Below are positions 1-6,325 of a stretch of DNA of 23,295 nt, in pieces (position 1 is the stretch's first letter; each line of letters starts with the position of its first letter). The position numbers and the translations under genes were made by a program. This DNA is from an uncultured Acetatifactor sp. (GTDB lineage: Bacteria; Bacillota; Clostridia; Lachnospirales; Lachnospiraceae), in contig CAJUFB010000053.1 in assembly GCA_910585805.1 (NCBI GenBank), positions 3,247 to 26,541 on the forward strand, read 5' to 3'. The notes under the pieces were generated by a model that saw only the letters and a list, made by a program, of their open reading frames with translations, did no database searches and had not been told where the DNA came from.

Positions 1-81
1 GCAATCGCCGGAAGCGCCGGCTGCCCGGGAACGGCAATCGCCGGAAGCGCCGGCTGCCCGGGAACAGCAATCGCCGGAAGC
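1..81 (+). repeat. 33-bp in-frame tandem repeat inside the TatD gene
   Basis: Two complete 33-bp units (1-33 and 34-66) differ at one base; the first 15 bases of a third copy follow (67-81). The array may continue left of the window. Because 33 is a multiple of three, each unit adds 11 residues (Gln-Ser-Pro-Glu-Ala-Pro-Ala-Ala-Arg-Glu-Arg/Gln) and the reading frame is kept. It is Pro/Ala/Glu-rich and probably an unstructured loop extension. Confidence 0.9.
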
Positions 82-640
82 ACCTGACGTTCTGGAGCAG
101 CTGAGGGCAATGTGCCGTCATGAAAAGTGCGTGGCGGTGGGAGAAATCGGCCTGGATTATTACTGGGACGAGCCGGCCCGGGAGATTCAGAAGAAATGGT
201 TCGTCCGCCAGCTGCAGCTTGCCAGGGAGTGCGCTCTGCCGGTGGTCATTCATTCCAGGGACGCCGCCAGGGACACTGCGGACATCATGGAAGCGGAAAA
301 GGCAGGGGAGATTGGCGGTGTGATTCACTGTTATTCCTATACGAAGGAGACTGCCAGGACATTTCTGGATATGGGATTCTTCTTCGGAATCGGCGGTGTC
401 CTGACCTTTCAGAATGCCAGGAAGCTGAAGGAGGCGGCGGAGTATATTCCCATGGACAGGATTGTGTTGGAGACGGACTGCCCCTACCTGGCTCCGGTAC
501 CCTTCAGGGGAAAGCGCAACAGTTCCCTGAATCTGCCTTATGTGGTGTCCGCACTGGCACAGATTAAAGGGATTTCGGAGGAAGAGGTGAGGAGGGCGGC
601 CTGGGAAAACGGGCTGCGGCTGTATCGTATGGATGTGTAA
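2..640 (+). CDS. TatD-family metal-dependent hydrolase (3' part)
   Basis: This is the C-terminal part of a TatD-type TIM-barrel metal-dependent DNase/hydrolase. The frame is open to the left window edge, so the start codon and the N-terminal HxH metal site are not visible. Seen motifs are EIGLDYYW (metal-binding Glu), VVIHSRDA and GVIHCYSY (the two downstream His strands) and LETDCPYLAP (metal-binding Asp), in the order and spacing of the family. The protein ends normally at a TAA. Family knowledge says these enzymes are cytosolic, bind two metals and act as 3'-5' exonucleases or related hydrolases. The odd part is the segment before the first motif: two and a half copies of an 11-residue QSPEAPAARE-type repeat, where the family normally has a short surface loop. 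No promoter is visible in the window. Confidence 0.93.
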   Translation, partial: QSPEAPAARERQSPEAPAAREQQSPEAPDVLEQLRAMCRHEKCVAVGEIGLDYYWDEPAREIQKKWFVRQLQLARECALPVVIHSRDAARDTADIMEAEKAGEIGGVIHCYSYTKETARTFLDMGFFFGIGGVLTFQNARKLKEAAEYIPMDRIVLETDCPYLAPVPFRGKRNSSLNLPYVVSALAQIKGISEEEVRRAAWENGLRLYRMDV

Positions 641-660
641 AAAAGTGTCATAAAAGATAC

Positions 661-689
661 TTGACTTTTGTATGAAATCGTACTAGAAT
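661..689 (+). promoter_or_regulatory. SigA-type promoter of the marR-MATE operon
   Basis: A -35 box TTGACT (661-666) and a -10 box TAGAAT (684-689) are separated by exactly 17 bases. Transcription would begin near 696 and leave a leader of about 130 nt before the regulator start at 827. The spacer and -10 lie inside the palindrome at 670-710, which fits repression of this promoter by the MarR product (inference). Confidence 0.75.
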
Positions 690-716
690 TTATCGAGTAC
701 GATTTCATACTTTTTT
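670..716 (+). promoter_or_regulatory. 15-bp perfect inverted repeat: probable MarR operator, also terminator-like
   Basis: GTATGAAATCGTACT (670-684) is repeated exactly in inverse orientation at 696-710, with an 11-base spacer. Each arm is itself a near-palindrome (GTA-GA--TC-TAC), as in sites bound by dimeric MarR proteins. The arms cover the promoter spacer and -10 box. The downstream arm is followed by TTTTTTATTTT, so RNA reading through from the TatD gene could fold it into an intrinsic terminator. A transcript starting near 696 would lack the first arm and escape. Operator use is inferred from position and symmetry. Confidence 0.7.
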
Positions 717-826
717 ATTTTACAGGAAAGTCCGGCGTAAGACGGACATGGAATCACTGAGGTGCCGCAGGCGCTTATTTATTGCAGGATTCCAAAGAAA
801 ATGCAGTGCAACGAGGGAGGTACGAC

Positions 827-1264
827 ATGGAAGGGTATACGACAAGGCAAATGCAGCGGGTCAATTATCTGCAGAGTGAGATGAACGCAGCCTATCATGA
901 AGCGGCTGTGAAGCTGGGAATGTCTGACAGCACGGTGCAGATTTTATACGCTATCTGCAACAGCGGGGACAGCTGTCTGCTCAGTGATATCTGCAAATTA
1001 CTGGGAACCAGCAAACAGACCATCAACTCTGCCCTGAGAAAGCTGGAAAGGGAGGGGATTGTATATCTGGAGTTTTCCGGGGGCAGGAAAAAGAGAGTAC
1101 GGATTACGGCTCAGGGGCGGAAACTGGCCGAGGGCACTGTGGTGCGGCTGATAGAAGCCGAGAACAGTATACTGGACGACTGGTCCCGGGAGGAAGTGGA
1201 ACAGTATCTGAAGCTGGGCAGAAAATATCTGGAGGCTATCAGAGAGAAAATACGGGAATTGTAG
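827..1264 (+). CDS. MarR-family transcriptional regulator
   Basis: A 145-residue DNA-binding protein of normal MarR size. The start at ATG 827 is chosen because GGGAGG lies six bases upstream; an upstream in-frame start at 782 has no ribosome site. The winged helix-turn-helix is at about residues 55-110: LLSDICKLLGTSKQTINSALRKL supplies the HTH helices and SGGRKKRVRIT the wing, with helical ends on both sides for dimerisation. It is followed after 35 bases by a MATE efflux gene. Small MarR repressors next to a drug exporter usually repress both genes and release DNA on ligand binding. The palindrome at 670-710 is the obvious candidate operator. The ligand cannot be told from sequence. Confidence 0.93.
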   Translation: MEGYTTRQMQRVNYLQSEMNAAYHEAAVKLGMSDSTVQILYAICNSGDSCLLSDICKLLGTSKQTINSALRKLEREGIVYLEFSGGRKKRVRITAQGRKLAEGTVVRLIEAENSILDDWSREEVEQYLKLGRKYLEAIREKIREL

Positions 1265-1299
1265 CATTTGCCGGGTATATATTGATTCAGGAGGTATTT

Positions 1300-2628
1300 A
1301 TGAAAATTCAACTGTCAGACCATTTTGATTACAAAAAATTACTGCGTTTTACACTGCCGTCTATAGTGATGATGATTTTCACATCCATCTACGGTGTGGT
1401 GGACGGCTTTTTCGTGTCGAATTTTGTGGGGAAGACGCCCTTTGCGGCGGTGAATTTTATTATGCCGTTTCTGATGATCCTGGGAGCCATCGGCTTTATG
1501 TTCGGCACCGGGGGAAGCGCCATTATCGCCATTACCATGGGGGCGGGGGAGCATGAAAAGGCGAAGCGGCTGTTCTCCATGTTTGTATACGTATCGTTGG
1601 TCTGCGGGGCAGTGATTGGAGTACTGGGTATTCTGTTTATCCGGCCGGTGGCGGTGCTGCTGGGGGCGGATGGGATCATGCTGGACAATTGCGTGCTCTA
1701 TGGCCGGGTTATTTTGATTTCCCTTCCGGCTTTTATTTTGCAGTATGAGTTCCAGAGTTTTTTCATTACGGCGGAGAAGCCGCAGCTGGGCCTTGCCGTC
1801 ACTGTGGCGGCAGGGGTGACGAATATGGTTCTGGATGCTTTGTTTGTGGCGGTTTTCCGGTGGGGGCTTGTGGGCGCGGCTGCCGCCACGGCTTTCAGTC
1901 AGGCTGTGGGAGGCATTGTCCCGCTGATTTATTTCGGAAGGCCCAACAGCAGCCTTCTGCGGCTGAGCAGGACAGGGTTTGACGGAAGCGCGCTGCTCAA
2001 AGCCTGTACCAACGGTTCTTCCGAAATGATGTCGAACATTTCCATGTCCATTGTCAGTATGCTGTACAATGCGCAGCTGATGAAATATGCCGGGGAGGAC
2101 GGAGTTGCGGCATATGGTGTATTAATGTATGTAAATATGATTTTCCTGGCAGCTTTTATCGGCTATTCCGTAGGTGTTGCTCCCGTCATAGGGTATCATT
2201 ACGGTGCCGGGAACCATGAGGAACTTAAGGGTCTGCTGAAACGGAGCCTGGTGCTGACCGGCATTTTTTCGGTGGGGATGCTTGCCCTTGCGGAAGGACT
2301 GGCACGGCCGCTTTCCATGATTTTTGTGGGATATGACCGGGAACTTTTGAATTTAACGCTGAAGGGATTTTGGATTTACTCTTTTTCGTTTCTTTTTGCG
2401 GGAATTGCCATATACGGTTCGTCCTTTTTTACGGCGCTGGGCAACGGGCTGGTATCGGCTCTGATTTCCTTTCTGCGGACGTTGGTATTCCAGGTGGCTG
2501 CGGTGCTGATTTTTCCGATGGTGTGGGGGATTGACGGCATCTGGATATCCATTGTGGCGGCGGAATTGATGGCGGCGCTGGTGACTGCATTGTTCCTGAT
2601 CGGGAAGCGGAAGAAGTATCGTTATTGA
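1300..2628 (+). CDS. MATE-family multidrug/cation efflux transporter
   Basis: A 442-residue integral membrane protein with about twelve hydrophobic segments and no signal peptide, the normal size and layout of MATE exporters (MepA/DinF-like branch). The start at ATG 1300 has CAGGAGG six bases upstream; an in-frame codon at 1282 is less well placed. The N-terminal half (about 1-220) and C-terminal half (about 230-442) resemble each other, as expected for the two six-helix bundles. MATE proteins expel cationic drugs or toxic metabolites in exchange for Na+ or H+. The gene lies 35 bases after the MarR regulator and shares its promoter. A likely terminator follows at 2701-2758. The substrate is unknown. 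Confidence 0.93.
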   Translation: MKIQLSDHFDYKKLLRFTLPSIVMMIFTSIYGVVDGFFVSNFVGKTPFAAVNFIMPFLMILGAIGFMFGTGGSAIIAITMGAGEHEKAKRLFSMFVYVSLVCGAVIGVLGILFIRPVAVLLGADGIMLDNCVLYGRVILISLPAFILQYEFQSFFITAEKPQLGLAVTVAAGVTNMVLDALFVAVFRWGLVGAAAATAFSQAVGGIVPLIYFGRPNSSLLRLSRTGFDGSALLKACTNGSSEMMSNISMSIVSMLYNAQLMKYAGEDGVAAYGVLMYVNMIFLAAFIGYSVGVAPVIGYHYGAGNHEELKGLLKRSLVLTGIFSVGMLALAEGLARPLSMIFVGYDRELLNLTLKGFWIYSFSFLFAGIAIYGSSFFTALGNGLVSALISFLRTLVFQVAAVLIFPMVWGIDGIWISIVAAELMAALVTALFLIGKRKKYRY

Positions 2629-2700
2629 ATTTTTATAAATGGAATAAAAAAATATCACAAACCAATGAACCATATCAGTCTTTTTCCGACTATATGAGTG

Positions 2701-2758
2701 AACCGCCGGATAAATCCTGCCGGTGAAAGCATTCCGGATGCCGGCAGGCGCCGGTTTT
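2701..2758 (+). terminator. Rho-independent terminator after the MATE gene
   Basis: CCTGCCGG (2716-2723) pairs with CCGGCAGG (2741-2748), and an outer AACCG/CGGTT pair (2701-2705 and 2752-2756) can extend the helix. A short T run follows (2755-2758). The loop is 17 bases, rather long. The remaining bases between 2629 and 2812 show no clear promoter, so how the next gene is transcribed is uncertain. Confidence 0.6.
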
Positions 2759-2812
2759 GCTTCACACTACAAGTTAAGGCGGTTCCCAAAAAGCGCTTTG
2801 AGGTGACAGATG

Positions 2813-4570
2813 ATGGAAGAAATGCACTCTGTGGAAGAAGTATATTCCACGGAAAAAGTACATTCCATGGAAGAAGCCCATTCCACGGAAAAAGCCCATT
2901 CCACGGAAAAAGTACATTCCACGGAAAAAGTACATTCCGCAGAAGAAAATTATGATTTAAGCGAATATGTTGACAGACTGTATTCGGCCGCCGTGAAAAA
3001 GACACGGGATTCCCAGACAGCAGAGGATATTGCCCAGGAGACGCTTCTGGCCGCAATCAGCCAGCTCTCCAGGGGGAAGAAGCCTGACAACCTGTGGGCG
3101 TGGCTTCTCACAATCCTTTCCAACAAGTACTGTGACTGGCTCCGCGAGAAGTACAACAGGCCTCAGGTCAGTTTTGAGGAATATCCTTTCGAAATTGCGG
3201 AAGAGAGTGAGGAGGAAGAGGATTCCGCGGAAAAGCTGGAAGCCATCCGTCGGGAGCTGGGGTATCTTGCACGGATTCACCGTGAGGTAATGATACGCTT
3301 TTACATGCATGGGCATACGGCGGAACGGATTGCCGGGGAACTGCGGATACCCCTGGGCACCGTGAAGAGCAGGCTGAATATAGGAAGGCAGCATATCAGA
3401 AAAGGAGTGGCTGATATGGAAAATTATACAAAGCAAAGTTATGAACCCGATATCCTGTGCATCGCCTGCGCGGGCGGGGAAGGACTGCACCATGAACCGT
3501 TTTCACTGGTGCCTGACTCAGACAAACTGGCACAGAGCATTTTGCTCCTTGCCTGGCCCAGGCCTCTGACGGAGACAGAGCTTGCCAAAGCCCTTGGAGT
3601 TCCGGCGACTTTTGTAGAGCCTGTGGTGGAGAAGCTTTCCAGGGGTGAGTTGATGAAGAGAACGGAAGGCGGAAAGGTGTACACGGATTTCATTATCTAT
3701 ACCGACAGGGAAAGGAAAGCAACTTTCGAGAGGCAGCTTGCCATAGTGGAGAAGCATTTCCGGCTGTTCTGGGAGGAGGCGGAGCGGGGGCTTAAGGAAC
3801 TGCGGGAGAAGCCCTGGTATCAGCGCCAGACAGAGCATGCGCGGACTAAGCTGGAGCTTCATTTCTGCGTGAAAATTTTGATGAATGCCCAGATTTTAGT
3901 GAGAGACGAAGTGACAGGAGCCATGCCCTATTCGGAATACCCTTACCGGAAGGACGGCGGAAGGTGGATAGCCATGGGCATGCAGTATCCGGCCGGGTAC
4001 CGCAGAGAGGATGATGCCGAATTCTGGAAATACGGCGTTAACGGGGAGGCAGGATTTGTGCAGAAGAATTTCCGGGATGCAAGATATCTGGAAATACGGG
4101 ATTACGGTACGTCTTTCGGAAGATGCCCCGATTATGAACAGGCATATTATTATGTAAAATGGTTTTATGAATTGTGGGAGGAGGTTTCCGCAGAAGAATC
4201 AGCTGTAGGCTTCCGTGTGCTGCAGGATGCAGACAGCCTGATAGAGCAGGGATTCCTGAGGCGGGAGGATACGCTGAAGCTGGATATCCCGGTGCTGGTC
4301 CGGGCGGAGTATCAGGAGGAGTGCAGTCTGGTATCGGAGTATGCGGGCAAAACAGCCAGCCGTATCCGCGACGTGCTGCTGCCCGTATTTGAAAGCGGTT
4401 ATGTGAGCCTGCCGTCTCACCTGAAAAGCGTTCCGAAATGGCAGCAGTACATGTTCTGCGGCGACAGCGTTCCTATGATGGTGATTTATAAAGCCAGGGA
4501 GAAGGGGCTGTTTATGAATGGGGTGGACTATCCGGTTCCGGCTTCGCTGCTGATTTATGAGAAGGAATAA
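2813..4570 (+). CDS. Sigma-70 family (ECF-like) sigma factor fused to winged-helix-like and unknown C-terminal domains
   Basis: A 585-residue protein. GAGGTG (2800-2805) fits ATG 2813 better than the adjoining ATG 2810. Seen in order: a hexapeptide repeat (residues 5-46); sigma region 2 (about 48-118, with AEDIAQETLLAAISQL and WAWLLTILSNKYCDWLREK); an acidic linker (120-140); sigma region 4 (about 145-200, with HREVMIRFYMHGHTAERIAGE and PLGTVKSRLN); a helix-turn-helix-like segment (about 235-300, TETELAKALGVPATFVEPVV then a short wing); and about 285 residues of no recognised family. Ordinary ECF sigma factors end after region 4 at 160-200 residues. The same architecture recurs at 16570-18198. 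There is no neighbouring anti-sigma gene, which suggests the C-terminal part does the sensing or restraint (inference). No signal peptide or membrane segment is evident, so it should be cytosolic. Confidence 0.88.
   Translation: MEEMHSVEEVYSTEKVHSMEEAHSTEKAHSTEKVHSTEKVHSAEENYDLSEYVDRLYSAAVKKTRDSQTAEDIAQETLLAAISQLSRGKKPDNLWAWLLTILSNKYCDWLREKYNRPQVSFEEYPFEIAEESEEEEDSAEKLEAIRRELGYLARIHREVMIRFYMHGHTAERIAGELRIPLGTVKSRLNIGRQHIRKGVADMENYTKQSYEPDILCIACAGGEGLHHEPFSLVPDSDKLAQSILLLAWPRPLTETELAKALGVPATFVEPVVEKLSRGELMKRTEGGKVYTDFIIYTDRERKATFERQLAIVEKHFRLFWEEAERGLKELREKPWYQRQTEHARTKLELHFCVKILMNAQILVRDEVTGAMPYSEYPYRKDGGRWIAMGMQYPAGYRREDDAEFWKYGVNGEAGFVQKNFRDARYLEIRDYGTSFGRCPDYEQAYYYVKWFYELWEEVSAEESAVGFRVLQDADSLIEQGFLRREDTLKLDIPVLVRAEYQEECSLVSEYAGKTASRIRDVLLPVFESGYVSLPSHLKSVPKWQQYMFCGDSVPMMVIYKAREKGLFMNGVDYPVPASLLIYEKE
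2825..2950 (+). repeat. Seven 18-bp tandem units encoding a hexapeptide repeat
   Basis: Units of 18 bp start at 2825, 2843, 2861, 2879, 2897, 2915 and 2933. They encode His/Tyr-Ser-X-Glu-Lys/Glu-Val/Ala, with X being Thr in most. The four central units are nearly identical (CATTCCACGGAAAAAG plus TA or CC). The repeat keeps frame and sits before sigma region 2. Such arrays change copy number by slippage, so its length may vary between strains. Confidence 0.92.
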
Positions 4571-4600
4571 GGTGAACTGAGGTTACGGGCATGTGTCGGG

Positions 4601-4649
4601 ACTGCCGGTGCAGTAAGTGGCGTTTAGCCTGTGCTGCGCCGGCAGTTTT
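4601..4649 (+). terminator. Rho-independent terminator after the first sigma-fusion gene
   Basis: ACTGCCGGTGCAG (4601-4613) pairs with CTGCGCCGGCAGT (4634-4646) over 13 positions with one G-U pair, followed by TTTT. It stands 30 bases after the stop codon. Confidence 0.75.
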
Positions 4650-4660
4650 CGCATACGGCG

Positions 4661-4690
4661 GTCTGTTCAAAGGTAGTCTGTTCAAAGGTG
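4661..4690 (+). repeat. 15-bp direct tandem repeat upstream of the esterase promoter
   Basis: GTCTGTTCAAAGGTA (4661-4675) is followed at once by GTCTGTTCAAAGGTG (4676-4690). It ends 11 bases before the -35 box at 4702, so it could be a tandem activator site, or simply slippage. Confidence 0.6.
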
Positions 4691-4701
4691 TGTTTTTATT
4701 C

Positions 4702-4730
4702 TTGTAAAGTCATTTCCGTTAATATACAAT
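4702..4730 (+). promoter_or_regulatory. SigA-type promoter of the SGNH esterase gene
   Basis: TTGTAA (4702-4707) and TACAAT (4725-4730) are 17 bases apart. The predicted start lies near 4737, about 65 bases before the ATG at 4803. Confidence 0.7.
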
Positions 4731-4802
4731 AGAGGAGAGAATATACGAAACTAAATTTCTAAGGAAGTGAATTCAGGGCAGTTCCTGAAACAGGAGGTAA
4801 AG

Positions 4803-5876
4803 ATGAAACTTAGTGAAATCGACCACAATCTTGCAGTACAATCAACACTGGACATAAAAGGGCTGAAATACAGGAACGTCTATCAGGAGCCTTTTGCCAT
4901 ATACGGTCTGCACAGGGCAGGGGAGAGCGGCCGGTACCTGCGCCTGCCCGCGGAGACGGCGGAGAAAGTGAGTCCGGGGGTTCTGAGCTTAAGCACACAT
5001 ACAGCAGGCGGCCGTGTCCGGTTTCGGACAGATTCAGGGTATGTGGCGGTGAAGGTCCGGCTCAGGGATGCCCACTGGATGCCCCATATGCCGCTTACAG
5101 GTTCCCATGGCCTGGATCTGTACGTCTATGACGGAGTGCGGGACTTGTACCAGGGCTCGTTCATTCCGCCCATTGAGCATCCGGAAAGCTTTGAGTCCGT
5201 GGTCTTGTTTCCTGATGCCGGAATGCGGGAGATTACGATTCACATGCCCCTCTACAGCGGGATAGCGGAATTGCTTATCGGCGTGGACGAAAACGCGCAG
5301 CTGGAGCCGGGGCGGAAGTATCGTGATATCAAACCGGTGCTGTACTACGGCTCTTCCATTACCCAGGGCGGTTGCGCTTCCAGGCCGGGAAATCACTATT
5401 GCGCGGCGATTGCCAGGGAGACCAATGTAGACTTCGTATGTATGGGCTTTTCCGGCGGCGCCAGGGGAGAGCAGGCGATGGCAGAGTATCTGGCAGGGAT
5501 TGATGCAAGTATTTTTGTCTGTGATTATGACCATAACGCGCCGGACAGCAGATACCTTGGGGAGACTCATTGGAAGGTTTACAGCCGTTACCGGGCAGCG
5601 CATCCCGGAACCCCGGTTATCCTTGTATCCAGGCCCAATATCCGGCTGAACGATCAGGAGGATATCCGCCGGAGAGATGTGGTATATCAGACCTACCGGA
5701 ATGCATTGGAAAACGGGGACAGAAATGTATATTTTATAGACGGATACCAATTGTTCGCGGGGAGCCGGAGGGATGACTGCACGGTAGACGGTACACATCC
5801 GAACGATTTAGGGTTTTTCCGGATGGCGGAGGTTATCGGGGAGATGGTAAAGAAGTGCCTTTCCGGCAATTCCTGA
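4803..5876 (+). CDS. SGNH/GDSL-type esterase with N-terminal GxDLY domain
   Basis: A 357-residue probable carbohydrate or acyl esterase. ATG 4803 is chosen because AGGAGGT lies a few bases upstream (4792-4798). Residues about 20-165 form a beta-rich domain containing GLDLY (103-107), the signature of the N-terminal domain that precedes one SGNH branch. The hydrolase domain follows: GSSITQG (183-189, nucleophile probably Ser185), a Gly block MGFSGGARGE (214-223), an Asn block DHNAPD (243-248) and DGTH (329-332, catalytic Asp and His). All four SGNH blocks are present, so the enzyme should be active. No signal peptide is visible, suggesting it works inside the cell, perhaps deacetylating imported oligosaccharides (inference). 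It stands alone, with its own promoter. The substrate is unknown. Confidence 0.9.
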   Translation: MKLSEIDHNLAVQSTLDIKGLKYRNVYQEPFAIYGLHRAGESGRYLRLPAETAEKVSPGVLSLSTHTAGGRVRFRTDSGYVAVKVRLRDAHWMPHMPLTGSHGLDLYVYDGVRDLYQGSFIPPIEHPESFESVVLFPDAGMREITIHMPLYSGIAELLIGVDENAQLEPGRKYRDIKPVLYYGSSITQGGCASRPGNHYCAAIARETNVDFVCMGFSGGARGEQAMAEYLAGIDASIFVCDYDHNAPDSRYLGETHWKVYSRYRAAHPGTPVILVSRPNIRLNDQEDIRRRDVVYQTYRNALENGDRNVYFIDGYQLFAGSRRDDCTVDGTHPNDLGFFRMAEVIGEMVKKCLSGNS

Positions 5877-5908
5877 AGCATTGCCCGGGGCAGCTGAAAA
5901 TTTCCCTA

Positions 5909-5936
5909 TTGACATCTCCTGAAACTGTGGTAATAT
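5909..5936 (+). promoter_or_regulatory. Promoter of the metal-binding protein/ATPase operon
   Basis: TTGACA (5909-5914) and TAATAT (5931-5936) are 16 bases apart, with an extended -10 TGG directly before the hexamer. The operator-like palindrome begins five bases downstream, covering the predicted start site. Confidence 0.72.
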
Positions 5937-5940
5937 AAAT

Positions 5941-5960
5941 ACATGAACAACAATTCATAT
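5941..5960 (+). promoter_or_regulatory. ArsR/SmtB-type operator
   Basis: ATGAA (5943-5947) and TTCAT (5954-5958) flank a six-base centre in ATGAACAACAATTCAT. This resembles the ATGAACA...TTCAT sites bound by CzrA/CadC/SmtB-type metal sensors. It sits at the start point of the promoter, where a bound repressor would block transcription until Zn or Cd rises. No ArsR gene is in the window, so the regulator must lie elsewhere (inference). Confidence 0.6.
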
Positions 5961-6003
5961 GAATGGATGTGACATAAATCGAAAAGTCAGGAGGAATCAT
6001 AAG

Positions 6004-6225
6004 ATGAAGAAAACGTACAAGATCGAAGTGGACTGCGCAAATTGCGCTCTTAAGATGGAGGAAGCAGCGAAAAAGGTAGAGGGCGTCCAGGAAGCCACTG
6101 TAAGCTTTATGACGCAGAAGATGAAAGTGGAATTTGCGGACAGCGCGGACGAGAAAGCGGTTATGCAGAACGTGCGCAAGGCATGCAAGAAGGTGGAGGA
6201 TGACTGCGAGATCTTTTTGGACTGA
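6004..6225 (+). CDS. Free-standing heavy-metal-associated (HMA) domain protein
   Basis: A 73-residue cytosolic metal-binding protein. ATG 6004 is set by CAGGAGG nine bases upstream; a longer version from 5959 would overlap the operator. The ferredoxin-like HMA fold is recognisable: DCANCALKMEE carries the CxxC metal site (residues 11-14 region), then VEGVQEATVSFMTQKMKVEF and a C-terminal helix. The downstream P-type ATPase lacks the usual N-terminal HMA domain, so this protein probably serves as its detached metal-binding domain or chaperone (inference). The extra Cys near the end (DDCEIF) could add a ligand. It is separated from the ATPase by 100 bases that include a hairpin. Confidence 0.92.
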   Translation: MKKTYKIEVDCANCALKMEEAAKKVEGVQEATVSFMTQKMKVEFADSADEKAVMQNVRKACKKVEDDCEIFLD

Positions 6226-6243
6226 CCGTCATGGAGAGTTTTG

Positions 6244-6279
6244 AAGGGGCTGACACATTAAGACGCCGCCAGCCCCTTT
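6244..6279 (+). terminator. Weak terminator or attenuator between the HMA protein and the ATPase
   Basis: AAGGGGCTG (6244-6252) pairs perfectly with CAGCCCCTT (6270-6278) around a 17-base loop, followed by only TT and C. A leaky terminator here would give more of the small protein than of the pump. No separate promoter for the ATPase is evident. Confidence 0.5.
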
Positions 6280-6325
6280 CTGCCAGGGATACGGCATCGG
6301 AAGCTGGAAAAGAAGGTGGGAAAAT

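Noticed and set aside
4757..4770. CTAAGGAAGTG upstream of the esterase start, like the flank of copy A
   Set aside because: The match is 11 bases and then diverges; too little to call an element.
5034..5798. 254-residue minus-strand frame opposite the SGNH esterase
   Set aside because: It is a shadow of the plus-strand gene, which holds all four SGNH blocks.
5860..5877. Element-like sequence TCCGGCAATTCCTGA at the end of the esterase gene
   Set aside because: Only about 14 bases match, with no second end; chance is likely.
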